DNA of 64,000 nt, taken from Heterocephalus glaber (taxonomy: Eukaryota > Chordata > Mammalia > Rodentia > Bathyergidae). Positions 19,985-31,300 of the stretch are shown here, in pieces. The position numbers and the translations under genes were made by a program. The stretch covers positions 14,238,750-14,302,749 of the forward strand of contig NW_004624782.1 in the NCBI RefSeq assembly GCF_000247695.1, given 5' to 3'. The notes under the pieces were generated by a model. It saw only the letters and a program-made list of their open reading frames with translations. It did not search any database and was not told where the DNA came from. The number at the start of each line of letters is the position of its first letter. Positions within the stretch are counted from its first letter, which is position 1.

Positions 19985-20613
19985 AGAAAAACCAAGTCAG
20001 AGAAGAAATCTGAGACTTGGAGACAGAGTAGGGGACATAAAACTGTCCCAGCCTTCTCAGTGTCCTGGTGAAAGAACACTTGCTTCCGGAGACTCTTCAC
20101 ATGCCAAGGGAATCAGATCTGTAGTCATTTGTACAGGTAATTGCTCTGACTCAAAAGAATAGTAAAACTCGGTGCAAGGCCATAGTGTCAGCCGCACAGC
20201 ACCGGGGAGCCAGGAGTAGGTAGCGAGGCTGCAGAAGCTTGGCCCTACAACTTGCGAGAAGGAAACAGCCTGGCTGTAAACAAGCACTGGGCCTCGCGTA
20301 AGAGCTGAGGCGTGGAAAGGGTTTCTGGGGGTATTTTAGGGTTTACCTACCCGAGTGGTGGAGCGAGAGGAGACATTTATCAGCAGGAAGAGCTTCCTTG
20401 CTGCTCCCCTGTGGGGAGTCTGGATACTCTCCAAAAACAACTGTCACCCAGGGCAAAAGGGGTGCAGAACATTTAGTTTACTGGGAGTTATTTAATAAAA
20501 ATCTGCCTCTGATTCACAATATCTCATGTGCACTTTTGAGATAATATTTAAAACCCAAGGCATGGCAAAGACAGTCCAAAGGGAAACTGAAGAGCCAGAA
20601 ACAGAAACTGAAA
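19985..20613. other. No feature seen
   Basis: Unassigned. Confidence 0.35.
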
Positions 20614-20760
20614 CTCAGAGCCTGTAATCCCGGCATTCAAGAGGCTGAGGCAGAAGGATCATGAATTTGAGGCCAGCTGGGGAAGATCCTGTCTGAAAAA
20701 CCAGCAGGCCGGGGATTTAGCTCAGTGCAAGGACCCGAGTTCGATCCTGGGTACCAAAAA
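20614..20760 (+). mobile_element. B1 fragment (20614-20703) and deleted ID-like SINE (20706-20760)
   Basis: The ID-like copy has lost the segment between the A-box and the CAAGG arm but keeps its B-box, GGTACC end and A-rich tail. Confidence 0.8.
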
Positions 20761-21895
20761 CAAAACAAAACAAAACTGCAGGCGCCCCGCCCCGTGTGGG
20801 AAGGACCTTGGCTCTTCCCTTGAGATGCTAAACTTGGTCCCTTGCAGTCGCTGTGCTGGGGCCGTGCTGCGCCCCCTGCCCTGTGACCTGGAGCTCCGGA
20901 AGCCCGTCCGCTGGAGAGTCCCCGCCGCACACTGCACACTGTGCGCCTCCAGCTCCAGTATGCGGGCCCCGAGGAGACTCACACAGTGAAAGGGAAGTAA
21001 CCGGGAAGGAAGCTGCTCCCCTTCCCGACGCCAAGTGGACAGCTGCTTTGTGAAGCCAGCTCAGCCCTGCGGGGCGCAGGAGGTTCCGGTCAGCTCGGCG
21101 AGTATGGTAGACTCATGTGCAGAAGTTAGGGTTGCCTTCCTGAGGGCTGATGAATCTGCGTTAAGAATAACTAAGAATGAAGTTATAGGAGGAAATGACA
21201 TTACACTCCACTGTGTTGGTCAGATTTACACAGTGTTCCACAAGGAAAAATTCTTTGGACAACTGAAGGAATACCCCGAGAAACTCATCCTCCACTACGA
21301 AGACCTCTGAGCGTTCCACTTTTGTCTGAGGTACACAAAAGAGAGGAAGTCAAAAGGACTGTGGCATAAGTCATCACACCCAGGGTCCTGAACTGCTGGA
21401 AAGATTACTTGCCTTCCCGTGCAGCTGTGGCACAGAACACAGTGTCAGCACCTGCTGTTGCCTGTGCCCCTCTCTGGAAGAGGGTGCGCTGCCCTTTCAG
21501 GGCCTGGCGCCAATCCGGCGCTGGTCCTGCCCAGCGGAAGCGCCCCTTTGAAAATGTCAGCACTGCCCAAAGAACAGGAAGGACGCTGGCGGTTTGCAGG
21601 TGCAGAACAGCTTCCTGGGTGGAATTTACAAGACCACCAGCAGGCCACATCATGAAACTATTACAGCTGAAGACTTATCAAACTGCCTGCCCTGCAGGAA
21701 ATCCAGGCTGCAGTCTCTAAATTTAAACAGCTGCTTCTGATAGATAACAGTCCTGAATCTGGGGATACAGATATAAATGGCTTTCTCTCTTGGGAAGCAG
21801 CTGGATTGACATAATCAGACATTGTCTGAAAAGCAACAGAGATTACAGAATGCCTGGATGCACAAAACATGAACATTCTTCTTTTATTTTATCTA

Positions 21896-21985
21896 TTTAT
21901 TTTTTTTTTTGGTACCGGGGATTGAACATGGGTCCTTGCGCTTGTGCAGGAGGTGGCGAAACCACTGAGCTAAATCCCCGGCCCA
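21896..21985 (-). mobile_element. ID-like SINE inside MTMR12 pseudogene
   Basis: Minus copy. The MTMR12-related frame is interrupted at ACATGAACATTCTTCT and resumes after it at AAACGTTCTAGTTTTAGAGG, so AACATTCT/AACGTTCT is the target duplication. Confidence 0.92.
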
Positions 21986-22271
21986 AACGTTCTAGTTTTA
22001 GAGGAGCAGACCTTCCACCTCTGCTGCCTCCTCTCCTCTCCAGTGCAAGTGATGTTGGACTTCCACCGTCGAACCAGGACTAGTCTCCAGAGCCTCATCC
22101 AAAAGGAGTGGTCATGGGGGCCACTGTTTCTTGGATCACTGTAGCCATCTCTGCTGGAGTGACAAAGAGGAGGTTCCTGTGTTTCTGCTTTCTTAGACTG
22201 TGCCTGGCAGCTGGTGCACTGGCATTCCCTCATATGTGAGTTCACCAAGACTTACCTGACTGTTTTGTTGT

Positions 22272-22425
22272 TTGCTTGCTTTGAGACAGGGTCTCGCTAT
22301 GCATTCAGGCTGACCTTGAATTCTCTATGTAGCCCAGGCTGGCCTCGAACTCACAGCGATCCTCCTGCCTCAGCCTCCCAAGTGCTGGAATTACAGGTAT
22401 GTGCCGCCTGGCTTACCTGGCTGTT
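22272..22425 (-). mobile_element. B1 SINE inside MTMR12 pseudogene
   Basis: Antisense B1. TTACCTGACTGTTTTG before it and TTACCTGGCTGTTTTG after it form the target duplication. Confidence 0.93.
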
Positions 22426-23504
22426 TTGTCAGATAGCCCACGTATACCTATTTTTAGTACCTTCTTCAATTCACCTCACCAAAAAGATACTAACATGGTA
22501 GGAAAAGCCTGGATACACAAAGCAAGCCTTGAATCTGCTCACCGTGTGGAATTGGTCTGTTAGAATCCAAAGCCTAGACATTGCTCAAAAACCGTACATG
22601 GAAAAGCCCAAACTGGACACAGGCCAGCAGGAAGGAATGTGTTTCAAACATCAATGACAACTTTCTTTGCCACTCACCCAGTCTAAGTCATCTCCCAAAA
22701 GAGGATTTTCAGGGAAGAGACAGATCATTTAATTAAAAGCCTTCTGGGCAAGAGAATTAGCAAACTTATTACCTCTTTGGATGAGCTGCAGGACAACTTC
22801 CGGAGTTCTCCGACAGCTGGCTCCGCAAGCCTACTGACTACCACGGTTGGTTGCCGCCTCATATAGAGGGGTCAGAAATAAAAGTTTGGGCACCACGACA
22901 CTTGTGTTGGATTCCAGAAGCCCAAATTGTAGGTGGTGGCAGAGCGGCCACTGTGAGCAAACTCTGAAAGTCCACGCGACACCACAGCCACGCGGCCCTC
23001 CAGGCAGAGGTGCGGCCTGCTGCCAGCTCGGCCCCCTGTGCTCTGTCTCCCTTCGCTTTGCTCCATGACACTGCTCCAAGCTGTCCTGCCCAACAGTGGC
23101 TGGAAAGCTTTGTGGGATGAGGGAGATCTGGCCAGATGGAAAGGCGAGTTTGTGGATCTCCAGGCCGTGGGACTTGTGTGTCAGTGACGGTGGAGAGGCG
23201 CCTGGGAGTTGGGACCGTTGTCCCTGGACGGGGGTCTTGTCTTGTTAATGTGGGAGGGTTGTGGCTGGCGCTGTGTTGGAGAAAGCCCAGGCCTTGCAGA
23301 AAAGAGCTGGTTTTCACTTTTTTCATAGTTCTGAATGACTATGCAATTAAAATCATATCTCCAGTATTATTAGTGGGGAGGAATTCCTACTGGACCCCTC
23401 ATAGGGTGGTGGCTGTTTTCTGATGCCTGAGTATTATAGAAGACCTGAACTAGCCAGTTTACTGAAAGAGCTTCAGCGTGATATTCTCGGACTTGCTACT
23501 TTTT

Positions 23505-23590
23505 GTGCGTGTGTGTGGTACCGGGGATTGAACTCAGGACCTTGCGCTTGCGAGGCAGGCAGGGTGCCACTGAGCTACATCCTGGCTCCA
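23505..23590 (-). mobile_element. ID-like SINE inside MTMR12 pseudogene 3' region
   Basis: Minus copy with GTGTGTGGTACC at left. Confidence 0.88.
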
Positions 23591-25073
23591 TTGCTCCTTT
23601 CTTCTGACCCTTTCTGTGCCAAGATAGTTCATCCCTCCATTGGGAATAGTGTTGATGGCCCATTTCTGTAGGAGGAAAGGCAGCTTTATGTGGTGTTTGT
23701 GTCAATCGAAAGTCTGAGACAGAAGTGTTGAATGGATGGCATTTACTTAGACTGGCACTGTCATTTCTGTAGAAAAGCTGCAAAGTTCCACACACCCTGA
23801 CCCTCAGCCCTCGCCCTCCTTCTTGGACTGCCTCGCTGTGGAGTGCTGGCTCAGCGCCACCACTCCTCCTGTGCTGCCCAGGCCTTTCCCCAGCACCATC
23901 CCTCTGCACTGCCTGCTGCGGACCACAGGGTCCCAGTGTCTCGCTGCTGAACCTCTGCTGAAACGGGGGAGTCTCTTGGTTTGCTCAGAGGAGCTTTCTT
24001 GCCTCTGGAGTTTCCCAGCATTTGAACACCTTGCTTTGCTGCCTTCCACTTGCCCCAAGAATCTGGAGACCCTGAGAGCCAGCTTGTCCACTGTGGCTCC
24101 TCTGCTGCTTCCCAGCTGCCTGCTTCCCTTGCCTGCTCTGGTCCTTCACAGACTGCTGGGGTCGACCCCTTGTGAAGGTGGCTTTCATGGGCAAACAGCT
24201 GAACATCAGTGCCCGAAGTGATGATTCACGCAGGGTCTGAGTGCCTTCGGCATGCAGTTGGGGGAGGTGCAGAAGTTGGGGCTTCTCAGGGGCTGGGAGA
24301 GGGGCCAGGCCGGCTGATGAATAATTTTTATAAAACTGTGTTCCATGAAATGTTTTGGAGATACACTAAAACTATCTGTATTTATCTCAAACTCAACTAT
24401 GCCTGGTCTTCTCCTTAGACCCGCTGCTTAAAAGAAAAGAATATATATATATATGTAGAAAAATATACTTTGTAAGGACTAGTTTTTTTCATTCTTGGTG
24501 AAACTCTTGTCAAATTCCACAAAAGGACGGGAAAAACCCTTACATTAGAACCTTTCAGAGTGAATGTTTTTGCCTTTTATACATTTGCTCTTCAGAATAG
24601 ATCCAAATTTGGATGTTAGATGTTTAGAAATACCTGCTGGAGAGAAGTAGGAGAATTTGAAGCTATTGACAAAGGAGTTTCCACTTTGCACTGACTCACT
24701 TTGTACATATAATCATTTTGCCCTTCTTCATTCCACATTAAACCATATGCCAGGTTGGTCAGTTAAGGTAACAGGTTGAGGGGAGGGCAGGATTTGTGCA
24801 TCTGGGGGCCAGACACATCTCAGTCTTTGTTGCCTTAAGAGTCTTAGGAGTGAGGTCAGTATTAGGCTTGCCACAGGGATTTTAACAAATACACGAGTTC
24901 CTAGCTCCCTTCACTTATGTCCTGTGGGCTTTCTTAACTAGCACTAATCTCCACTCACTTCCTATTTCCTCCCAGGTATACTATGGAGCTAACTATTTTG
25001 TTACCTTATTATAACATGAATATTTTTATGGTAGCCTCTTCAATCTTGGTAATTTTCATTCCAAAAATGCCTG

Positions 25074-26868
25074 GTGTTGAAATATCTAGGAACCAATCTA
25101 AGGAAGGGAGTAAAAGACCTCTACATTGAAAACTACAGTACTTTGACAAAGGAGATCGAAGAGGATATCCCTTGTTCTTGGGTAGGAAGAACCAATATAG
25201 GGAAAATGGCCATACTTCCGAAACTGTTATACAGATTTAATGCAATCCTGATCAAATTTCCAACAGCATATCTTACAGAATTAGAACAATCCTAAAATTC
25301 ATTATGAACCAGAAGAGACCTACAATAGCAAAGGCAATTCTGGGCAACAAAGGCAAGGCAGGGGGCATCACAATCCCTGACTTGAAATTATACTACAAAG
25401 TTACTGTGATAAAAACAGCACAGTATTGGCAAAACACCAGACCTGAGGATCAGTGGAACAGATTAGAAGATGCAGAAACAACTCCAGACATAATCAGCCA
25501 CCTCATCTTTGACAAAGGACCCAAACACCTTCACTGGAAGAGAGCCTCTTAAATAAATTGGTGCTGGAAAAACTGGCTTTCCACATGCTGAAGACCCATA
25601 TCTTTCACCACCATGCACTGAACTAAAATCAAAGTGGATCAAAGATCTAAATATTAAAACAGAAATACTTCATCTGCTGGCTGATAGAATAGGTAAAACT
25701 CTTGAAGACATTAGTGTAGGCAAAGACTTCATGAGCAAAAGCCCTGTTGCACAGGAACTAGCACAAAGGACCAACAACTGGGATCCATCATATTAAAAAG
25801 GTTTTGCACAGCAAGAGAAACCACCAACACAGTGAAGAGATAACCCACAGAGTGGGAAAAATTTTTGCCAGCTGTTCCTCAGACAAAGAACTGCTATCCA
25901 GAATACATAAAGAACTATAAAAATCAGACCTCCCAAATTTAAAGTTCCAATCCAAAAATGGGCATCTGAAATGAATAGACACTTCACAGATGAAGTAGAA
26001 ACAGCAAATAAATATAGGAAAAATTGTTCAACATCACTGGTCATTCAAGACATGCAAATTAAAACAACACTGAGATTCTACCTCACCCCAGAAAGAATGG
26101 CTGCTCTCAAGAAATCAACCAATAACAAATGCTGGCGGGGGTGTGGGGAGAAAGGAACCCTTCTCCAATGTTGGTGGGAGTGCAGACTGGTGCAACCACT
26201 GTGGAAATCAGTATGGAGATTCCTCAAAGAACTAGGGCTAGAGGTCCCATTTGATCCAGTTATTCCCCTGCTGGGTATCTTCCTGAAAGAATTAGAAGCA
26301 TCGTACCACAGCGATATATGCACAACCATGTTTATAGTTCGTGATAGCTAAATCTTGGAAACTGCTCGAATGCCTATTAACTGACGAATGGATAAAGAAA
26401 ATGTGCTGTTTTAAAAAATACAATGTATTTAAAAATACTCTGCCATAAAGAAGGATAAGAAGGATAAGCTTGAGACATTTCTAGCTCAATGGATTCACCT
26501 TGAGACTATACTTCTAGGTAAAATAAATCAGGCACACATATTTAAATACCACATTGTTTCTCTGGTGTGAGAAACCAAAAGTGGAAATAAGGACTAAAAT
26601 GGGATGTTGGGAAATGGGAATTAAATATTCAAATGTGAAGGGGAACAAGGGAAGAGGGAGGGGGAAAGGAAAGAAGGGACAAGGAAAAAAGAGACTAGAA
26701 GAAAAAATGGAAACAAAGCTTCTGTAAATAAGGAGGGGAAGAGGTTGAAGGGAGGGGAGGAGAATGGGGAAAAAGCAGTAGGATATATCACGTCCAGGTG
26801 CAAGCTCCCTATGGTGGGTGAGTGTTATCATTATCTTTATCTAAATTGTACCAATAAATGTTTTGCTT
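25074..26868 (+). mobile_element. 5'-truncated L1 (ORF2 end plus 3' UTR) with TSD
   Basis: A target-site duplication AAAAATGCCTG flanks it exactly (25063-25073 and 26869-26879). The body encodes the C-terminal ORF2 region in broken frames, including [53 protein letters not shown] (the cysteine-rich end) and [12 protein letters not shown] purine-rich 3' UTR (26630-26770) and AATAAA at 26853-26858 complete the 3' end. The A tail is nearly absent. Confidence 0.93.
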
Positions 26869-26980
26869 AAAAATGCCTGCTGTGGTGCTTTATACTCTTA
26901 TTATAAAATATGGTTTAAAGGCACAAGGCCATGGCCCTTGTCATAGCAGTTGAATGTACATTGAAATATTTTTCTATGAT

Positions 26981-27036
26981 TTTTTTTTCCGATACCAGGA
27001 TCGAACTTAGGACCTCGCACTTGTGAGGCAGGCGAC
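26981..27036 (-). mobile_element. Truncated ID-like SINE with TSD
   Basis: Only the 3' part of the element is present, flanked by TTTCTATGATTT on both sides, a genuine 5'-truncated insertion. Confidence 0.85.
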
Positions 27037-27699
27037 CTTTCTATGATTTAAAAAAAAAAAATCACTATAGCTAAATAAGTCAGCAAGCTGTTGTAACATG
27101 TAAGGTCATGGTAATTGATGTAGTTATATTTGAAATCAGATTTTTATAACTTGCATTTGTGTACGAAATTCTCAGTGGATTTAAATGTTGTGAAAATTTT
27201 ATTCAAGATTCAGATATGAGTTATGCTTTACAGTAAAAGCTGAAATGAGGCCATTTACTTTAAAATGGAGCACTGTGCAAGTTTGGAAATGTACATTAAT
27301 AATTTACTGTACACAATATCTTGAGTTTGTTTATACCTCCAAGTTTTTACACTGAAGAGAATTTAGCTTTAATTAAATTCAAAAATTTCTTTTTTTAAAG
27401 GAATAAACTGTGTGGCTATATCTGTATAAATGTGCTTTTTATTTTCTGGATGCACAAAAAAGTTTATTCTTGTATTCTCACTGCATCATTATCTGATTGC
27501 AAAAATTAAAGTATAATTTACAAGAAAAACAAAAAATAAAAAATAACCAACCAGCCAACTAGCCTATGCCCCAAACAAAATAAAACAGAAACTGGGGAGG
27601 GGGTATCTTGAGAAGAATGAGCAAAGCTAGGTACAGGCTGAGTGAGGCTGATAGAGAGAAACATGAAGGCCAAATGAGAGGGAAAGCATCTGTGTGCTC

Positions 27700-28290
27700 A
27701 TCCATTATTAGTTGAGTGCTTACTTTGTGCCACACATTTTATTGTAAGCTGGAGACAAGCATTGAAGAAAACTTATATTCTGATAGAAGAAGACAATAAA
27801 CCAACAAACAAGTGGACTATATTTCACGTCAGATGGTGACAAATGTTACAGGGAAGAAGCACGGAAGGCTGGTATTGTGCTGATGAGACTTAAATCCACG
27901 GAATGAGCCAGGTGGTGCACACTTAAAATCCCAGCACTTGGGAGGCCAAGGCAGGAAGATCGCAAATTAAAACCCAGCCTGGGAAATTTAGCAATTTAGA
28001 GAGACCCTTTTCCAAAAATAAAATACAAAATAAATTAATAAAATAAATATAAAGGGCTGAGAATGTAGTTCAATATGAAGCCCCTGGGTTCAATCCCCAG
28101 TACTGCAAAAACAAACAAAAACCAATAAAACTCTTGGAATTGCCAGGCATGGGGAGCCATCTGTATAACCCCAGTTTCTTGGGAGACTGAGGAAGGAGGA
28201 TCGAGGGCCAAAAAGAAAGAGAAGAAGGTCTTAGAGAAGGCCTCATCAAAATGTGAGGTTGAATGCAGATGTGAGGCAGGGAGGCAGGGA
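27700..28290 (+). repeat. Ancient interspersed repeat split by SINEs
   Basis: 27720-27880 (TGTGCCACACATTTTATTG, GACAATAAACCAACAAACAAG, ATGTTACAGGGAAGAAGCACGG) and 28225-28280 (AGAAGGCCTCATCAAAATGTG) resemble successive parts of one mammalian-wide repeat. Other parts occur at 33530-33720 and 62330-62800. Two younger SINEs separate the halves. I cannot name the family with confidence. Confidence 0.5.
27903..28205 (+). mobile_element. B1-dID SINE (27903-28125) and B1 fragment (28140-28205)
   Basis: The first is a B1 joined through AAAATAAAATACAAAATAAA to an ID-related unit ending TCAATCCCCAGTACTGCAAAAAC. The second is a partial B1. Confidence 0.78.
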
Positions 28291-28740
28291 GACGTGCAGT
28301 ACCCAGTTTTCAGAGTTTGATTCCTGAGTTGATGCCTGCAAGTTGCTTATGGTGAGCAGCTTCATCACCAGTACTTGGAGCTTTAGGGATGACTACTTCT
28401 CAGAAGCATCTTCCAGGTGTAGCTGGCTTTGGGGCTTGAGTCTGTTGCAGGACCCCACCTCTTCAATTACTGGGGAGGAGAAGTTTCTGCCTATTTGGCC
28501 CAGCCGCCAGTTCTTTGGCACTGGCCTGTAGGGTTTTTTTTCTTTCTTTTTAACGACCCTTCGGTGATCTCAGTCTTGGTATACCAGGAGGAACAACTGC
28601 TGAACACAATTACGTCACCTTGGCTGACGTAGTACAATCAGCAATAACAATAGCATCAAACACAGCCTAGAAAATGACAAACTGTAGCCCTTAATATGGC
28701 ATTCTCCTAATCCCTTAGGAGAAGATTTAAAAGGGGGTGG
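28291..28740. other. No feature seen
   Basis: Unassigned sequence. Confidence 0.3.
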
Positions 28741-28980
28741 GGGTAAAAAACAGAAATAGAAGAAGAGGAAGCGATCGGAAGCAAGGCAGAGGACAAACTA
28801 GGAAACTGGTGAAGCAGACAGGTGGGAAAGAGAAAAGAAAAGGAAAAGAACAGAACAGAGCAAAAACAAAAAAATTAGAAACTGTTCAAATAATCAAGAA
28901 AACAATCAAGAAAAAACTAAACAAAACAAGAATAAGAAAGGAAAAAAAGAAAAGGAAAAAGATTAAAAAACCCCAAAATG
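28741..28980. repeat. A/G-rich low-complexity tract
   Basis: About 240 bases dominated by A with interspersed G. An open frame through it is a composition artefact. Confidence 0.8.
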
Positions 28981-29560
28981 TCCAATTCAAGATGTGTCTC
29001 TCCTGTCACTGTTAGGTAAGGTGGGTAAACAGAGTCCAGAGCCAAACTGATTAATCCCAGCAAGTTAGCTGCAGCTTCACAGTGGGGTAGTGGATAATCC
29101 CAGCCAGCCTGCCCCTTTAGTTCCTTTGAAGTTCAGGCCAGTTTCTGGCTCTGAGGCTGGAACCGGATTCCTCGAGCCTACAACAGTCTATGTGTCTCTC
29201 CTGCTGGTTTGAACTCTGCTCCCTGACCTCCTGCTAACTTGAACTCGGCACCCATACTGAGGCACCAGGAGCCACTAGATGGAGTCGCCTACAGCTGTTC
29301 CGAGTTCTAAGCTTAGTAGGCCCCTCTCCAAGATGGCTACCAGCCAATTCCCTTCTCCTGGGTGAGGTCTGAACCCGGATAACTCACCAGCCGCTGCAGT
29401 CCAGTTTGTCCACTGGCGTGTTTCTCCAAGGAGGCTTCTGGGGGCGTCTGTAGTCACTGTGTTCTGGGGCCGTCTGTAGTCAGTTCGGCCTTTCCCTTGA
29501 GGAGAGTCTGGGCTCTGGGAGAGAGCCTGCCTGGTCTTTCTCCACCCTCCCTGTAGGCTT
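28981..29560 (-). other. Possible L1 5' UTR or LTR sequence
   Basis: Read on minus it contains a short tandem pair (TGACTACAGACG(G/C)CCCCAGAA, 29435-29485), GCCATCTTGGAGAGG and GC-rich stretches, and then reaches a T-rich block. This resembles retrotransposon promoter sequence but no family is proven. Confidence 0.25.
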
Positions 29561-30259
29561 CAGTTCTTGTCAGACCCTTCCTGCATCCCGGGGAACTGCT
29601 TCCCTCCTCCTCCTCGAGCTGCTGTATTCCAGTGTCAGGACACCAAGTCTCAGAGGGGCTCTTTCTCTGCTGCTCACCATTCCATCTTCCCAGAAGTCTG
29701 CTGTGCAGTATCTGGGTTTGAAACCTCTCCCAGTCAGAGAGAGTGGCAGGTGCAAGGCTCTTGTGGAACGGGGGAAACAGGATAAGAAACAGGCAGAGCA
29801 ATGAATGGGGTCAGATGCTGAATGAAATCTAAACTGAGACTGAAAGAGAAGCATACATACAGAAGGCCTGGGGCTCCCAGGGCAGAACGGACTTCTGGCT
29901 GCGGGGTCTGGATTCACTTCATTCATTTATTCAACTATCTATCCTTCATTCTCCCAGCACTCAGGGGCTCACGTGGCTCCAGGGCTGTTAAGCACTCAGG
30001 AGAAAATGCCCTCGCCTGACCTCTGGAAGAAAACCTTTCAGGCCTTTTGCGGGTCGGGTGATTCTGTCGGAGACCTGGGTGAGCTGGGATCTCGGGAAGC
30101 AGAGGCTGACAGCTGGGGAGGGGCACAGGCAGGGGGAAGGAAGCCCGGGTGTAGAGGTGGAAGTGGGTTAGGAAGGGGACGCTGCCTGGTGCTCGCATTT
30201 CTGTCCCCCACTGGCTCTGAGCCCCGACCTCAGGCCGGGCCTGCGAGAGCCGCGGATGG
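29561..30259. other. No gene seen; upstream flank of TRIM72
   Basis: Unassigned. A CAGCTG E-box occurs at about 30109. Confidence 0.35.
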
Positions 30260-30267
30260 GCCAGGAC

Positions 30268-30359
30268 AGGTGGCCCTGACAGGCGCCTGCCAGCTGGCTG
30301 CTCAGCTAGATCAGTTTCCAGAAGTGATTCGAGGAGGTGGGCAGCGCAGCTAAATATAG
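30268..30359 (+). promoter_or_regulatory. TRIM72: TRIM72 muscle promoter: two E-boxes and a MEF2 site
   Basis: CAGGTG (30268-30273) and CAGCTG (30292-30297) are E-boxes of the MyoD type. CTAAATATAG (30350-30359) fits the MEF2 consensus YTAWWWWTAR exactly and also serves as an AT-rich core. It lies about 520 bases upstream of the ATG with a plausible untranslated first exon between (ending at a GTGAGT near 30533). TRIM72 expression through MyoD and MEF2 in striated muscle is established for mouse and human; use of these exact sites here is inferred. Confidence 0.65.
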
Positions 30360-30384
30360 CCCCGGGCAGGCTCCGCCCTCTGTC

Positions 30385-30532
30385 CCCTGTCCTGTTCTGG
30401 GTGTGCCTATGCCCCTGCTGCCCACTGCTGTCCTTGCTCTAAGCCTGCTGCCGCCGCAGCTCTGATCGCCTCGGGGAGGCCTGACTCTGGTCCTCCGGGA
30501 GTCTTCTGTGGCTAAGACCTCGCACACGACCT
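30385..30532 (+). other. TRIM72: Candidate noncoding first exon of TRIM72
   Basis: It begins a short distance downstream of the MEF2/TATA-like box and ends at a GTGAGT donor (30533). The next acceptor, CCCCTGCAG, is at 30865-30873, six bases before the ATG. The start site is estimated from promoter spacing only. Confidence 0.4.
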
Positions 30533-30539
30533 GTGAGTC

Positions 30540-31300
30540 CTGCGGGCCTGGAGGCGCGGGGGCCGGGCCGGGGCTGGGGGGTTCTGGAGAATTCAGGGTT
30601 GGCGCGCTGAGGCCTAGCCTGGGCCAGAGGCTGCGGCCTGGCTAAGACAGGCAGGCTCAGCGAGACTGTGCTTAGGAGCTGGGTGACCGCGGCCCGACCG
30701 ACCCGGCACGTTTCGGTGGGTCTGAGAGGAGCGCGGGGGGCTGTCTTTAGGACCGAGACCGAGTCCCTTGTCCTCCGTGGCAAAGCCGGAGTTCCTCCCC
30801 GAGCCCCGGGGAGGGCTCCTCCCCGAGGGCTGCAGACCCGAGCTGACCCCGCTGACGGCCGCGCCCCCTGCAGGCGCCATGTCGGCCGCTCCCGGCCTCC
30901 TGCACCAGGAGCTGTCCTGCCCGCTGTGCCTGCAGCTGTTCGACGCGCCGGTGACCCTGGAGTGCGGCCACAGCTTCTGCCGCGCCTGCCTGGGCCGCGT
31001 GGGCGGGGAGCCGAACGCGGACGGCACGGCGCCATGTCCCAGCTGCCAGGCGCCCACGCGGCCGCAGGCGCTCGGCACCAACCTGCAGCTGGCGCGCCTG
31101 GTGGAGGGGCTGGCGCGGGCGCCGCAGGGCCACTGTGAGGAGCACCGGGACCCGCTGAGCGTCTACTGCGAGCAGGACCGCGCGCTCGTGTGCGGCGTGT
31201 GCGCCTCGCTCGGCTCCCACCGCGGCCACCGCCTGCTGCCCGCCGCCGAGGCCCACGCGCGCCTCAAGGTGGGCGGCCGGGGGCCCGAGGGGCGAAGGCC
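30540..31300. promoter_or_regulatory. CpG-rich block over TRIM72 first coding exon
   Basis: Dense CpGs through the end of intron 1 and the RING/B-box exon. A second CpG-dense block covers the last exon (35280-35900). Methylation state cannot be read from sequence. Confidence 0.6.

Larger units (their letters stand above)
20830..27522 (+). pseudogene. MTMR12: MTMR12 processed pseudogene, invaded by L1 and SINEs
   Basis: MTMR12 (3-PAP) is a catalytically inactive myotubularin that serves as adaptor for MTM1/MTMR2 lipid phosphatases. The copy is intronless. Recognisable pieces in order are 'GQLLCEAS' (~21040), ADESAL...NEVIGGNDITLHCVGQIY...YPEKLILHYEDL (21150-21310), CLRYTKE (~21330), LKMSALPKEQ (~21555), LQEIQA.SKFKQLLLIDNS (~21695-21755), QNMN (~21865), HRRTRTSLQSLIQKEW (~22060-22110), VFLLFLDCAWQLVHWH (~22175-22225), EETDHLI (~22720), GKRISKLI..LDELQDNF (~22745-22800), IKVWAPRHLCWIPEAQI (~22878-22928) and SGWKAL near 23095. 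There are many frameshifts and stops. The likely 3' UTR runs through 23190-27522, ending in ATTAAA (~27506) and an A-rich tail. The L1 at 25074-26868, ID-like SINEs and a B1 lie inside. The coding match is strong; the 3' end is inference. Confidence 0.85.

Noticed and set aside
10252..30267. PYDC1 (pyrin-only protein) expected by human synteny
   Set aside because: No second pyrin-domain reading frame or decayed copy was recognised on either strand.
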